This document shows positions 16,679 through 25,717 of a DNA stretch of 64,000 bases, piece after piece. Position 1 is the first letter of the stretch, and each line of letters begins with the position of its first letter. The stretch spans positions 62,001-126,000 of the forward strand of contig NZ_BBLU01000008.1 of the NCBI RefSeq assembly GCF_000759715.1. Reading direction: 5' to 3'. The notes under the pieces were generated by a model. The model searched no databases and had not been told where the DNA came from. It saw nothing but the letters and a program-made list of their open reading frames with translations. The DNA is from Demequina mangrovi (GTDB lineage: Bacteria > Actinomycetota > Actinomycetes > Actinomycetales > Demequinaceae). Position numbers and translations under genes: made by a program.

Positions 16679-17991
16679 CAGACGGTCTTCGCTCCCACGG
16701 AGTCGAGGATGATCCGCCGCTCGACCGAGCCGCCGGGCGTGATGTCGAGCGTGCCCGCGCCGTCGCAGGCCTCGGCGAGCGCCGCGACGCCGCGCGGCAT
16801 CCGGTCCTCGGTCTCGGTGTGGAGCGTCATGATGACGTCCCCCTCGCGCACCTCGTCGCCGACCACCTTGTGCAGCAGGACGCCCGCGGAGACCTGCACC
16901 GGGTCCTCCTTGCGCGCGCGCCCCGCGCCCAGGCGCCAGGCCGCGACGCCCACGCCGAGCGCGTCCATCCGCGTGATGACGCCGTCGCGGTCCGCGCGGA
17001 CCTCCTCGACGTGAGGTGCCGCGGGCATGGGCGCGTCGACGTCGCCGCCCTGCGCGGCGATCATGCGGCGCCACGCGTCCATCGCGCGGCCGTCCCTGAG
17101 CGCCTCGGCGGGGTCGACGTCGGTGACCCCGGCGCCGGCGAGCATCTCGCGTGCGAGGGCGACCGTGAGCTCGACGACGTCCGCGGGGCCGCCGCCGGCG
17201 AGCACCTCGAGCGACTCGGTCACCTCGAGGCCGTTGCCGATGCCGCGTCCCAGCGGGGTCGACATGTCGGTGAGGAGCGCGGAGGTCACCACGCCCGCGT
17301 CGGTGCCGAGGTCGACCATCGTCCGCGCGAGCTCGCGCGCCTGGTCGATGTCCTTCATGAACGCGCCCGTGCCGACCTTGACGTCGAGCACCAGCACGCC
17401 CGTGCCCTCGGCGATCTTCTTGGACATGATGGACGAGGCGATGAGCGGGATGGTCTCGACCGTGCCGGTGACGTCACGCAGCGCGTAGAGCTTCTTGTCC
17501 GCCGGGGCGAGACCTGCGCCCGCGGCGCAGATGACGGCGCCCACGTCCTCGAGCTGACGCAGCATCTCCGCGTTGGAGACGTCGGCGCGCCAGCCGGGGA
17601 TCGACTCGAGCTTGTCGAGCGTGCCGCCCGTGTGGCCCAGGCCGCGGCCCGAGAGCTGCGGGACGGCGACGCCGCACGCGGCGACCAGCGGCGCGAGCGG
17701 CAGCGTGATCTTGTCCCCGACCCCGCCGGTGGAGTGCTTGTCGGCGGTCGGGCGAGAGAGCGACGAGAAGTCGAGACGCTCGCCGGTCGCGATCATCGCC
17801 GCGGTCCACCGCGCGATCTCGGCGCGCGACATCCCGCGCTGGAGGATCGCCATCGCGAGCGAGCTCATCTGCTCGTCGGCGACGACGCCGCGCGTGTAGG
17901 CGTCGACCACCCAGTCGATCTGGTCGTCGGACAGGGTGCCGCCGTCACGCTTGGTGCGGATGACGTCGACGGCGTCGTGGCGCTCGGCCAT
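16678..17991 (-). CDS. deoA: Thymidine phosphorylase
   Basis: A 437-residue enzyme converting thymidine or deoxyuridine plus phosphate to base and deoxyribose-1-phosphate. The family signature is clear in RPTADKHSTGGVGDKITLPLAPLVAACGVAVPQLSGRGLGHTGGTLDKLE at about residues 78-127, with the glycosyltransferase-3 helical N-terminus (DEQMSSLAMAILQRGMSRAE) before it. It directly follows cdd with no gap, and its stop overlaps the start of the papain-like gene. Together with cdd and deoC it routes deoxycytidine and thymidine carbon to glycolysis. Confidence 0.95.
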   Translation of the reverse strand: MAERHDAVDVIRTKRDGGTLSDDQIDWVVDAYTRGVVADEQMSSLAMAILQRGMSRAEIARWTAAMIATGERLDFSSLSRPTADKHSTGGVGDKITLPLAPLVAACGVAVPQLSGRGLGHTGGTLDKLESIPGWRADVSNAEMLRQLEDVGAVICAAGAGLAPADKKLYALRDVTGTVETIPLIASSIMSKKIAEGTGVLVLDVKVGTGAFMKDIDQARELARTMVDLGTDAGVVTSALLTDMSTPLGRGIGNGLEVTESLEVLAGGGPADVVELTVALAREMLAGAGVTDVDPAEALRDGRAMDAWRRMIAAQGGDVDAPMPAAPHVEEVRADRDGVITRMDALGVGVAAWRLGAGRARKEDPVQVSAGVLLHKVVGDEVREGDVIMTLHTETEDRMPRGVAALAEACDGAGTLDITPGGSVERRIILDSVGAKTV

Positions 17992-18387
17992 TCAGCCCTC
18001 CTCGAGGTGCTGGGGCCCGAAGGCCCACGGAAGAAGATCGTCCAGGGTGAGGGTGCCCGCGGGGCCATCGATGAGCAGCCCCGGTCCCCCGAACTCGTAC
18101 AGCAGCTGGCGGCAGCGGCCGCACGGCTGCAGCGGCGCACCCGCCGCGTCGACGCACGCGAAGGCGACGAGCCGCTTCCCCAGCGCGTCGGTGTGGAGCT
18201 TCGACACGAGCGCGCACTCGGCGCACAGCGTGAGCCCGTAGCTCGCGTTCTCGACGTTCGCGCCGGTCACCACCTCACCGGTGTCGGTGATCGCGGCGGC
18301 ACCCACGCGGTACTTCGAGTAGGGCACGTACGCACGCTCGCTCGCCCGCCGCGCCCGCGCGCGGAGCATCTCCCAGTCGACGTCCAT
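17992..18387 (-). CDS. cdd: Cytidine deaminase
   Basis: A 131-residue tetrameric-type enzyme deaminating (deoxy)cytidine to (deoxy)uridine. Zinc ligands Cys55 and the pair in PCGRC (Cys89, Cys92) with catalytic Glu57 in LCAEC are all present, as is the substrate-binding NVENASYG. The ATG at 18387 is preceded by GTAGGAG, which overlaps the end of the upstream permease gene. It abuts deoA without a gap, so uridine made here can be phosphorolysed next. Confidence 0.95.
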   Translation of the reverse strand: MDVDWEMLRARARRASERAYVPYSKYRVGAAAITDTGEVVTGANVENASYGLTLCAECALVSKLHTDALGKRLVAFACVDAAGAPLQPCGRCRQLLYEFGGPGLLIDGPAGTLTLDDLLPWAFGPQHLEEG

Positions 18388-18391
18388 GCTC

Positions 18392-19705
18392 CTACTTCTT
18401 GTAAGGGATGCCCTCGGCGGCCGGCGGGCGCACGTGGCCCACCAGCCCGGCGACGGCGAAGATCGTGGCGAGGTACGGCAGCATCGCGAGGAACTGCGAC
18501 GGGATCGACGAGCCGACGATGCCGAACTGCTCGCGCAGCGCGTCCGCGAAGCCGAACAGCAGTCCCGCCGCGAGCGCGCCCTTGGGGCTCCAGCGTCCGA
18601 GGATCATCGCGGCGAGCGCGATGAAGCCCTTGCCTCCGGTCATCTCCTTGCCGAAGGCGAGACCGTTGGCGACCGTGAAGAACGCGCCGCCCAGGCCCGC
18701 GATCGCACCGCCGAGGATGGTGTTGCGCACGCGGGTGCGGTTGACCTTGATGCCCACGGTGTCCGCGGCGCGCGGGTGCTCGCCGACCGCGCGGACCCGC
18801 AGGCCCCAGCGCGACTTGAACAGCATGATGTTCATGACGATCACGATGATGTACATGAGGTACACCACCATGTTCGAGTTGAACAGCACGGGTCCGATGA
18901 TCGGGATCTGGTGCAGCAGCGGGATCGGCAGGCGCGGGAGACCGATGGCCTGGTTGAGGTCCGGGTTCTCCTTGAGGAGCGTGCCGAACAGGAAGTTGGT
19001 CACGCCGACCACGAGCACGTTGAGCACCACGCCGACCACGATCTGGTTGACCCAGTACTTCACCGCGAACAGCGCCAGCGCGGCGCCCACGAGCGCACCC
19101 GCGATCGGGGCCGCGATGAGACCCATGTAGGCGCCGAGCGCGCGGGAGCCCGAGGCGCTGGCGACGCCGCCCGCGACCACGGCCGCGAGGAAGGCGCCGG
19201 CGAGCAGCTGGCCCTCGATCGCGATGTTGATGATGCCGGAGCGCTCGCAGAGCGTGCCGGCGAGCGCGCCGAAGACGAGCGGCACCGCGAGGAACACCGA
19301 GCCGATGAGCAGGCCGGTGATCTGCATCGACGTGCTGCCCTTGCCGGCGCCGACCCACGTGAGCATCGCGAAGATCACCGCGAGCGCGAAAGCGGAGTAC
19401 AGCCACAGCGGCACGGGACGATGCGCCCACGCGAACCAGAACGACAGCCCGGCGAGCCCGAGCGCCACGAGCGACAGGATGATCGCGGTCGCCTGCGACG
19501 GGACCGCGAAGTCGGGGATGTCGACGAAGTCGGTGGGACGGGCGATCGCGAACGTCGTCTCGAGCCCGCCCTGGGTGCCGAAGCCGAAGACGATCAGCGA
19601 CAGCAGGCCGATCGCGCCGAGCGCGATCGGGGCCACGAGCCGGCGGTGCCGGACGATCCCGGCGGGCGCCTCGGCGGCGGGGGCGTCCATCGTCGCGGTC
19701 GTCAT
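18392..19705 (-). CDS. Nucleoside ABC transporter permease 2 (BmpB/NupQ type)
   Basis: A 437-residue branched-chain-amino-acid-type (BPD_transp_2) permease. About ten hydrophobic segments are visible, starting with APIALGAIGLLSLIVFGF. The core CERSGIINIAIEGQLLAGAF is the typical helix pair of nucleoside uptake permeases, and RAVGEHPRAADTVGI is the cytoplasmic coupling loop. An extra N-terminal block of about 120 residues with three or four helices precedes the core. The start overlaps the stop of permease 1 (ATGA), and cdd follows 4 nt later. Import of nucleosides is inferred from the operon. Confidence 0.87.
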   Translation of the reverse strand: MTTATMDAPAAEAPAGIVRHRRLVAPIALGAIGLLSLIVFGFGTQGGLETTFAIARPTDFVDIPDFAVPSQATAIILSLVALGLAGLSFWFAWAHRPVPLWLYSAFALAVIFAMLTWVGAGKGSTSMQITGLLIGSVFLAVPLVFGALAGTLCERSGIINIAIEGQLLAGAFLAAVVAGGVASASGSRALGAYMGLIAAPIAGALVGAALALFAVKYWVNQIVVGVVLNVLVVGVTNFLFGTLLKENPDLNQAIGLPRLPIPLLHQIPIIGPVLFNSNMVVYLMYIIVIVMNIMLFKSRWGLRVRAVGEHPRAADTVGIKVNRTRVRNTILGGAIAGLGGAFFTVANGLAFGKEMTGGKGFIALAAMILGRWSPKGALAAGLLFGFADALREQFGIVGSSIPSQFLAMLPYLATIFAVAGLVGHVRPPAAEGIPYKK

Positions 19706-20907
19706 GCCGCCACCTCCTTCTCGTGGGTCGGGGCAGGCAGGCGGAACAGGAACCTCACGAGCGGCGGCGCCGCGATGAAGAGCACGATGAGGGACTGGAT
19801 CACCAGCACGATGTCGACCGGCAGCTGCGCCTGGACCTGCAGCGCCGGACCGGCGGCGCGGAGGCCTCCGAAGAGGATCGCCGCGAGCACGATGCCGAGC
19901 GGACGCGAGCGTCCGAGCAGCGCGACCGTGATGGCGTCGAATCCGAACGAGGCGGCGATGCCGGAGGTCAGCGACTTCTCCGTGCCGAGCACCTGCGCCG
20001 AGCCCGCGAGACCGGCGAGCGCACCCGCGATCACCATGACGAGCACGATCGCGCGCTTGACGTTCATGCCCGCGGTGCGCGCCGCCGAGGGGTTCGCGCC
20101 CACGGCGCGGAACTGGAAGCCGAGCGTCGAGCGCTCCATGAGCCACCACGCTCCCCACGCGCACAGCAGCGCGAGCACGAAGCCGAGATGGAGCGGGAAC
20201 TGGTCGCCGAGGACCAGCGGGTACTCCGCCGTGTCGGCGACCTGCGGCGACTGCGGGTTGTCGGAGCCGGGGCGCTGGAACGCCTCGAGCGTGAGCAGCC
20301 AGGACAGCAGGTTGAGCGCGATGTAGTTGAGCATGATCGTGACGATCACCTCGTGCGCGCCCGTGGTGGCCTTGAGGATGCCGGGGATGAAGCCCCAGAT
20401 CGCGCCGCCGAGCGCGCAGCCGAGCACCGCCAGGAGCAGGTGCAGACCGACCGGCAGGTCCCAGGCGAAGCCGACGTAGCCGCCGAGCGTCGCGCCCATG
20501 ATGATCTGGCCCTGCGCACCGATGTTGAACAGGCCCGCACGGAAGCCGATGCCGAGCCCGAGACCCGCGAACAGCAGCGGGGTCGCGACCGTGAGCGTCT
20601 GCATGAAGGGTCTGATCTGCGCCGCGAACGTGCCGCCGTTGGGGTTGTAGATCGCGCCCTGGAACATCGCGATGTACGCGCTCGAGACCGCGTGCCACAT
20701 GGCCGAGAACGTGTCGCTCGGGCGCGAGAAGAAGTACGTGGCGGCCTCGCGCACGTCCTCGGACGCGGCGATGATGAGGAGCGATCCGAGGATCATCGAC
20801 GCGATGATCGCGAAGACCACGACCGCGGTCTGGCTCTCCGCGATCTCCCGGAGCAGTCCGCGCCCGTCGCGCTTCTCGTCCGTCGCGGTGGCGGTCTGGT
20901 CGCTCAC
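19702..20907 (-). CDS. Nucleoside ABC transporter permease 1 (BmpC/NupP type)
   Basis: A 401-residue BPD_transp_2-family permease. After a charged N-terminus, helices begin at AVVVFAIIASMILGSLLIIAAS. The conserved core GLGLGIGFRAGLFNIGAQGQIIMGATLGGYVGF and the coupling loop RAVGANPSAARTAGM match the first permease of bacterial nucleoside ABC importers. It overlaps both neighbours by 4 nt (ATGA), ATPase before and permease 2 after, so all three should be made in fixed ratio. Confidence 0.88.
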   Translation of the reverse strand: MSDQTATATDEKRDGRGLLREIAESQTAVVVFAIIASMILGSLLIIAASEDVREAATYFFSRPSDTFSAMWHAVSSAYIAMFQGAIYNPNGGTFAAQIRPFMQTLTVATPLLFAGLGLGIGFRAGLFNIGAQGQIIMGATLGGYVGFAWDLPVGLHLLLAVLGCALGGAIWGFIPGILKATTGAHEVIVTIMLNYIALNLLSWLLTLEAFQRPGSDNPQSPQVADTAEYPLVLGDQFPLHLGFVLALLCAWGAWWLMERSTLGFQFRAVGANPSAARTAGMNVKRAIVLVMVIAGALAGLAGSAQVLGTEKSLTSGIAASFGFDAITVALLGRSRPLGIVLAAILFGGLRAAGPALQVQAQLPVDIVLVIQSLIVLFIAAPPLVRFLFRLPAPTHEKEVAA

Positions 20908-22421
20908 GCGGCCTCCTCCTCGTCGTGGGCGCCGGCCATCATGAGGCCGAGCGTGTCGCGATCGGTGTCCGGCGGGACGATGCCGACGATGCGGCCGTGG
21001 TACATCACGGCGATGCGGTCGGCGAGCGCCACGACCTCGTCGAGCTCGGCGCTCACGATGATGACGGCCGCGCCGCCGTCGCGCTCCGCGACGATCCGCT
21101 TGTGCACGAACTCGATCGAGCCGACGTCGAGGCCGCGCGTCGGGTTCGACGCGATGAGCAGCTTGAGCGGGCGCGACAGCTCGCGGGCGAGCACCACCTT
21201 CTGCTGGTTGCCGCCCGACAGCGAGCCGGTGGTCTGCTCGATGGAGGTCGCGCGGACGTCGAACTGCTCGACGTGCTTGCGCGCCTCCTCGGCGATCACC
21301 TTGGGCTGGAGCACGCCGCCGCGCGAGTAGGGCTTGCGGTCGTGGATGTCGAGGATGAGGTTGTTCGCGATGGTCATCGGCGCGACGATGCCGTCCTCGG
21401 TGCGGTCCTCGGGGACGAAGCCGAGCCCGGACATGAGGATGTCCTTGATCGCCTTGCCGGTGATGACCTCGCCGTCGAGCGTCGCGCTGCCGGCGTCCGA
21501 GGGGACGATGCCGAGCAGCGCCTCCGTCAGCTCGGTCTGGCCGTTGCCCTGGACGCCCGCGATCGCGAGGATCTCACCCGCCTTGACGTCGAAGCTGACG
21601 CCGTCGAGCTGCACGATCCCGGCCTCGTCGACGACCGTGAGGCCGTCGACGGAGAGCATCGTCTCGCCGGGCTTCGCCTCGTCCTTGTCGACGCGCATGG
21701 TGACCGCGCGCCCGACCATGAGCGAGGCGAGCTCCTCCTGCGACGCGGTGGGCTCGGCGGTGCCGACCACCTTGCCGCGGCGGATGACGGTGATGGTGTC
21801 CGCGACGGCCTTGACCTCACGGAGCTTGTGGGTGATGAGCACCACGGCCGTGCCGGCGTCGCGGAGGTCGCGGACGATGCCGAGCAGCTCGTCGGTCTCC
21901 TGCGGCGTCAGGACCGCGGTGGGCTCGTCGAGGATGAGCACCGAGGCGTCGCGCGAGAGCGCCTTGATGATCTCGACGCGCTGCTGCGCGCCCACCGGAA
22001 GGTCCTCGATGACCGCGTCCGGGTCGACGTTGAAGTTGAAGCGCTCGGAGATCTCCCGCACCTTGGCGCGCGCCGCCTCGAGGTCGAGGAGCTTGGCCGG
22101 GCCGGTGACGTCCTCGTGGCCGAGCATGACGTTCTCCGCGACGGTGAACGGGTGCACGAGCATGAAGTGCTGGTGCACCATGCCGATGCCCGCGGCCATC
22201 GCGTCGCCGGGACCGGCGAAGACGACCGGCTCGTCGTTGAGCAGGACCTCGCCCTCGTCCGCGTCGTACAGACCGAAGAGCACGTTCATCAGCGTCGACT
22301 TGCCGGCGCCGTTCTCGCCGAGGAGCGCATGCACCGTCCCGGACTCGACCAGCAGGTCGATCCTGTCGTTCGCGGTGAAGTCGCCGAAGCGCTTGGTGAT
22401 GCCGCGGAGCTCGAGTTTCAC
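20904..22421 (-). CDS. Nucleoside ABC transporter ATPase (two nucleotide-binding domains)
   Basis: A 505-residue protein with two fused ABC ATPase domains, as in sugar and nucleoside importers (RbsA/YufO style). Domain 1 has Walker A GENGAGKSTLMN, Q-loop MVHQHFMLV, signature LPVGAQQRVEI and Walker B VLILDEPTAVL. Domain 2 has a degenerate Walker A (IAGVQGNGQTELTEALLG) and signature LSGGNQQKVVLAREL, typical for the second half of this family. It lies downstream of the binding-protein gene but separated by a strong hairpin, and overlaps permease 1 by 4 nt. Confidence 0.9.
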   Translation of the reverse strand: MKLELRGITKRFGDFTANDRIDLLVESGTVHALLGENGAGKSTLMNVLFGLYDADEGEVLLNDEPVVFAGPGDAMAAGIGMVHQHFMLVHPFTVAENVMLGHEDVTGPAKLLDLEAARAKVREISERFNFNVDPDAVIEDLPVGAQQRVEIIKALSRDASVLILDEPTAVLTPQETDELLGIVRDLRDAGTAVVLITHKLREVKAVADTITVIRRGKVVGTAEPTASQEELASLMVGRAVTMRVDKDEAKPGETMLSVDGLTVVDEAGIVQLDGVSFDVKAGEILAIAGVQGNGQTELTEALLGIVPSDAGSATLDGEVITGKAIKDILMSGLGFVPEDRTEDGIVAPMTIANNLILDIHDRKPYSRGGVLQPKVIAEEARKHVEQFDVRATSIEQTTGSLSGGNQQKVVLARELSRPLKLLIASNPTRGLDVGSIEFVHKRIVAERDGGAAVIIVSAELDEVVALADRIAVMYHGRIVGIVPPDTDRDTLGLMMAGAHDEEEAA

Positions 22422-22477
22422 CGGTGTCCTTCCACCATGATTCAGGGCCTTCCCTGAGACTACTAGCGGAGACGCGA

Positions 22478-22514
22478 AGGGGCGCGCCGCAGAACGAGCC
22501 TGCGACGCGCCCCT
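22478..22514 (-). terminator. Strong hairpin between the BMP lipoprotein gene and its ABC ATPase gene
   Basis: Arms 22478-22492 and 22500-22514 form a 15-bp stem with a single mismatch and a 7-nt loop; the stem is almost all G-C. It begins 19 nt beyond the lipoprotein stop codon. No U-tract follows, so it may act as a partial terminator or 3' stabiliser giving more binding protein than ATPase. Confidence 0.65.
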
Positions 22515-22533
22515 GGTGCGTGACCGTTGCTGC

Positions 22534-23598
22534 TTAGGAGACGGCCACCGAGATCGAGCCGTCGATGATGCCGGCCTTGATGGTCTCGAGCTCCTCGACC
22601 ACCGAGGCGTCCACCGCGTCCGCGACGTCGGCCAGGCCGACGCCCTCGTTCTCGAGCGTGCCGAGGTAGTTCTCGTTCGAGAAGGCGCCGTCGACGTCCT
22701 CCGCGATGGCCTCCTCGACCGCGACGTCGATCTTCTTGAGGACCGAGGTCAGGATGATGTCCGCGTACTCCTCGTACTTGGCCGCGAAGTCGGAGTCGAC
22801 GCCGATGACCCAGGTGTCGCCGGCCTCGGAGGCGGCCTGGAGCGAGCCCTCGCCCACGGGTCCCGCGACCGGGAGGATGATGTCGACGCCCTGGTCGATC
22901 ATGCCCTGGGTGAGCGACTTGCCCGCGGGGATGTCGTCGAAGGACTCGGTGAAGGAGCCGGTCGAGCCGTCCCAGCCGATGACCTCGACCGAGCCGCCGG
23001 TCTCCTCGTTGAAGTAGTTGACGCCCGCGAGGTAACCGTCCATGAAGGCGGTGACCGACGGGATGTTCATGCCGCCGTAGGTGCCGACCTTGCCGGTCTG
23101 CGTGGCGGAGGCGGCGACGTAGCCCGCGAGGAACGAGGGCTGCTCGGCCGCGAAGGTGAGGCCCTTGACGTTGTCGATCGCCGGGTCGTACGCGAAGTCG
23201 ATGATCGAGAAGTGCGTGTCGGGGTTCGCCTCAGCCGCGGCCGCGGTGGCGTCGCCGAGCAGGAAGCCTGCGGAGACGATGTGGTCGCAGCCGTCCGCGA
23301 CGAGCGCGTCGAGGTTCGGGCCGTACTCGTTGCCGTCGGCCGACTGAGCGGTGTTGATCTCGATGCCGAGGTCGGCCTCGGCGGCGAGGAGACCCTCGTA
23401 GCCGGTCTGGTTGAACGACTTGTCGTCGAAGCCGCCGGCGTCGGAGACCATGCAGGCCTTGAAGTCGACGGTCTCCGCGGGCATGGCGTCCATCGTGGAG
23501 TCGGCCGAGGACTCGGTCTCCTCCGGGGCCGACGAGCACGCGGCAAGGGCCAGCGCCGACACGGCGGCGACCGCACCCACACGGATGATGTTCTTCAT
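22534..23598 (-). CDS. BMP-family nucleoside-binding lipoprotein
   Basis: A 354-residue exported substrate-binding protein. The lipoprotein signal MKNIIRVGAVAAVSALALAAC ends at Cys21. The BMP/PnrA fold is indicated by ACMVSDAGGFDDKSFNQTGYEGLL, DHIVSAGFLLGDATAAAA and GVDSDFAAKYEEYADIILTSVLKKID. BMP proteins of this type bind purine and pyrimidine nucleosides and hand them to the permeases encoded downstream. The ATG at 23598 has the site AGAGGGA upstream; the frame is open further but the signal peptide fixes the start. The acidic linker after the cysteine (EETESSADSTMDAMPAETVD) is typical for a tether. Confidence 0.92.
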   Translation of the reverse strand: MKNIIRVGAVAAVSALALAACSSAPEETESSADSTMDAMPAETVDFKACMVSDAGGFDDKSFNQTGYEGLLAAEADLGIEINTAQSADGNEYGPNLDALVADGCDHIVSAGFLLGDATAAAAEANPDTHFSIIDFAYDPAIDNVKGLTFAAEQPSFLAGYVAASATQTGKVGTYGGMNIPSVTAFMDGYLAGVNYFNEETGGSVEVIGWDGSTGSFTESFDDIPAGKSLTQGMIDQGVDIILPVAGPVGEGSLQAASEAGDTWVIGVDSDFAAKYEEYADIILTSVLKKIDVAVEEAIAEDVDGAFSNENYLGTLENEGVGLADVADAVDASVVEELETIKAGIIDGSISVAVS

Positions 23599-23694
23599 CA
23601 GGTGATTCCCTCTGTTCTGATTCCCGCCCGGCTGCCACCGGGAGGTGTCGTACGGGTCATCGTACGGCCGCAATGTTACGGAACGTGAAGACTT

Positions 23695-23723
23695 CGTTGC
23701 GCCGCGGCTACGATTGCGCAACG
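23695..23723 (-). terminator. Inverted repeat directly downstream of manC
   Basis: Arms CGTTGCGC (23695-23702) and GCGCAACG (23716-23723) with a 13-nt loop start one base after the manC stop codon. Flanking GTGAA/TTCAC (23685-23689, 23724-23728) could extend the stem. It probably ends the manC transcript; it also lies upstream of the BMP gene, so an operator role is possible. Confidence 0.45.
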
Positions 23724-23724
23724 T

Positions 23725-24795
23725 TCACGCCTCGGCGAGCGCCCCGGCCGCATCCTTCACGCGCTGCGCAGCCGACCTCACGGTCACCAGGATCGCCTCG
23801 TCGGACTCGACGACCACCGCATCGTCCACGCCGACCACGACCACGGGCTTGGTCCCGCCGACCACGAGCGGCGCGCTCGCGCCGACCGTCGCGACGGCCG
23901 CCTCGCGTCCGATCGACACGGCCCCTCCGGTGGGCTCCGAGAGCTCCGCGAGCGAGTCGAAGTCACCGACGTCGTGCCACTCGAAGCTCGCGGGCACCAC
24001 CGCGACGCCGCCCTCGGCGGCGACCGGCTCCGCGATCGCGTGGTCGATCGCGATCTTGGTGAGCGTGGGCCACACGCGGGCGAGGACCTCCTCGCGCGAC
24101 GGCCCGTCCCAGGCCGCGGCGATCTCCCGCGCTCCCGCGGCGAGCGTCGGCTGCAGCCGGTCGAGGTGGCCCAGGAGCACATCGGTGCGCATGACGAACA
24201 TGCCCGCGTTCCATGCGAACCCGCCCCGCGCGAGCATCCCGGCGGCGGTCTCCGCGTCGGGCTTCTCGGTGAAGGCGACCACGTGGCGCGCGTCGCCGTC
24301 GATGGGCTCGCCCATCTCGATGTAGCCGAAGGCCGTGGACGGCTCGGTGGGCTCGATGCCGATGACCACCACCTTGCCGCCCTGCGCCGCGCGCGCGGCC
24401 TCGCGGACGGTCGCGCGGAACGCCTCCGCGTCGGGGATGAGGTGGTCCGCCGCGAAGGACGCCATCACCTGCGATCCCCAGCGCTCCTCGATCAGCGCGG
24501 CCGCGAGCGCGATGGCGGCCATCGAGTCGCGCGGGCTCGGCTCGGTCACCAGGTTCGCGGCCGGCACCTCGGGCACCTGCGACGCCACGGCGGGCGCATG
24601 CCGCTCTCCGGTGACGATGACGACGCGCTCCGACAGCGGGCTCACGCGCGCCACGGTGTCCTGGATCAGCGTCGCCCCGGTACCCAGGAGATCCAGCAGG
24701 AACTTGGGACGATGCGGCTGGGACAGCGGCCACAGACGCGATCCGACACCTCCGGCCGGGATGACGGTCACGAGACCGTCGACGACTTCCGACAT
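23725..24795 (-). CDS. manC: Mannose-1-phosphate guanylyltransferase
   Basis: A 356-residue nucleotidyltransferase making GDP-mannose from mannose-1-phosphate and GTP for glycan synthesis. The N-terminal signature VTVIPAGGVGSRLWPLSQPHRPKFLLDL contains the GTP-binding loop and pyrophosphorylase motif; FTEKPDAETAAGML and GGFAWNAGMFVMR are the sugar-binding blocks. It is the short form, without the C-terminal isomerase domain. I start at ATG 24795, which has GGGGGAG at good spacing, not at the open frame further upstream. It is divergent from sdhC. Confidence 0.92.
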   Translation of the reverse strand: MSEVVDGLVTVIPAGGVGSRLWPLSQPHRPKFLLDLLGTGATLIQDTVARVSPLSERVVIVTGERHAPAVASQVPEVPAANLVTEPSPRDSMAAIALAAALIEERWGSQVMASFAADHLIPDAEAFRATVREAARAAQGGKVVVIGIEPTEPSTAFGYIEMGEPIDGDARHVVAFTEKPDAETAAGMLARGGFAWNAGMFVMRTDVLLGHLDRLQPTLAAGAREIAAAWDGPSREEVLARVWPTLTKIAIDHAIAEPVAAEGGVAVVPASFEWHDVGDFDSLAELSEPTGGAVSIGREAAVATVGASAPLVVGGTKPVVVVGVDDAVVVESDEAILVTVRSAAQRVKDAAGALAEA

Positions 24796-24863
24796 GCGCT
24801 CCCCCTCAGTCGAGTTGCTGTTGGCGACCACACTAGGATGCGAGGCAAGCCCGGAGAAGTGCT

Positions 24864-25247
24864 GTGAGGAGTCCTGTGTCACCGACGACGTTGTACCGAG
24901 GCCACGAAGGCATGTGGATGTGGGTGGTCCACCGTGTCACCGGTGTGGCCATCTTCTTCTTCCTGCTCGTCCACGTGCTCGACACCGCGCTGGTGCGCGT
25001 GTCGCCCGAGGCCTACAACGAGGTGATCGGGAGCTACAAGACCCCGATCTACGGCCTCATCGAGGCCGGCCTGGTCGCCGCGATCCTGCTGCACGCGTTC
25101 AACGGCCTGCGCATCATCGCCGTCGACCACTCCACCTGGGCGCTGCGCCACCAGCGTCAGCTGGTGTGGGGGGTCTGGGGCCTGTTCGGGGTGCTCATGG
25201 TGCCGTTCCTCATCCGCCACCTCGGCCACGTCTTCGGGGGTGCCTGA
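24864..25247 (+). CDS. sdhC: Succinate dehydrogenase cytochrome b556 subunit
   Basis: A 127-residue membrane anchor with three hydrophobic segments. The haem/quinone motif region [32 protein letters not shown] contains the conserved HRxTG; a haem-ligand histidine is in [13 protein letters not shown]. Two GTG starts are possible: 24864 (GGAGAAG upstream) and 24876 (AGGAG upstream); I give the longer. A TAGGAT box at 24834-24839 is a candidate -10. The stop overlaps the sdhD start, beginning a tightly coupled four-gene operon. Confidence 0.92.
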   Translation: MRSPVSPTTLYRGHEGMWMWVVHRVTGVAIFFFLLVHVLDTALVRVSPEAYNEVIGSYKTPIYGLIEAGLVAAILLHAFNGLRIIAVDHSTWALRHQRQLVWGVWGLFGVLMVPFLIRHLGHVFGGA

Positions 25248-25717
25248 TGACCGCATCGTCCGCGCCCTTCACCCCCGGCCCCAAGATCAAGGAGCCGCGC
25301 ATCCGCTCGGGACGCCTCCGTCCCGGCGCCGAGCAGTGGTCGTGGCGCTTCATGCGCATCTCCGGCCCGCTCCTCGTGGTGCTGATCCTCACCCACCTCT
25401 TCATCAACCTCCTCACCGGCGACGGCGTGAACCAGATCGACTTCGCCTTCGTCGCAGGCAAGTGGGCGTCCCCGCTGTGGCAGGTCTGGGACATCCTCAT
25501 GCTGGTGCTCGCGATGCTGCACGGCGGCAACGGCATGCGCCTGCTCATCAACGACTATGCGCACCACGCGACGCTCCGGAAGGTGCTCCACAGCGCGCTC
25601 GGCGTCGCGGTGATCGGCATCATCGTGCTCGGCGCGCTGGTGATCTTCACCTTCGACCCGTGCCCGCTCGACGCCGACCCGTCCCTGCTCCCCAGCTTCT
25701 GCGAGGATGTCCGATGA
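25247..25717 (+). CDS. sdhD: Succinate dehydrogenase hydrophobic membrane anchor
   Basis: A 156-residue subunit with three membrane helices ([56 protein letters not shown]). Together with SdhC it anchors the flavoprotein and iron-sulfur subunits and binds quinone. The start overlaps the sdhC stop by one base (TGATG), and its end overlaps sdhA (ATGA). The short C-terminal extension ([18 protein letters not shown]) holds two cysteines outside the membrane helices. Confidence 0.92.
   Translation: MTASSAPFTPGPKIKEPRIRSGRLRPGAEQWSWRFMRISGPLLVVLILTHLFINLLTGDGVNQIDFAFVAGKWASPLWQVWDILMLVLAMLHGGNGMRLLINDYAHHATLRKVLHSALGVAVIGIIVLGALVIFTFDPCPLDADPSLLPSFCEDVR

Noticed and set aside
23640-23672. Two GTACG-containing words near the BMP gene considered as an operator
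   Set aside because: CGTACG is itself palindromic and short; spacing and surroundings give no convincing promoter geometry.
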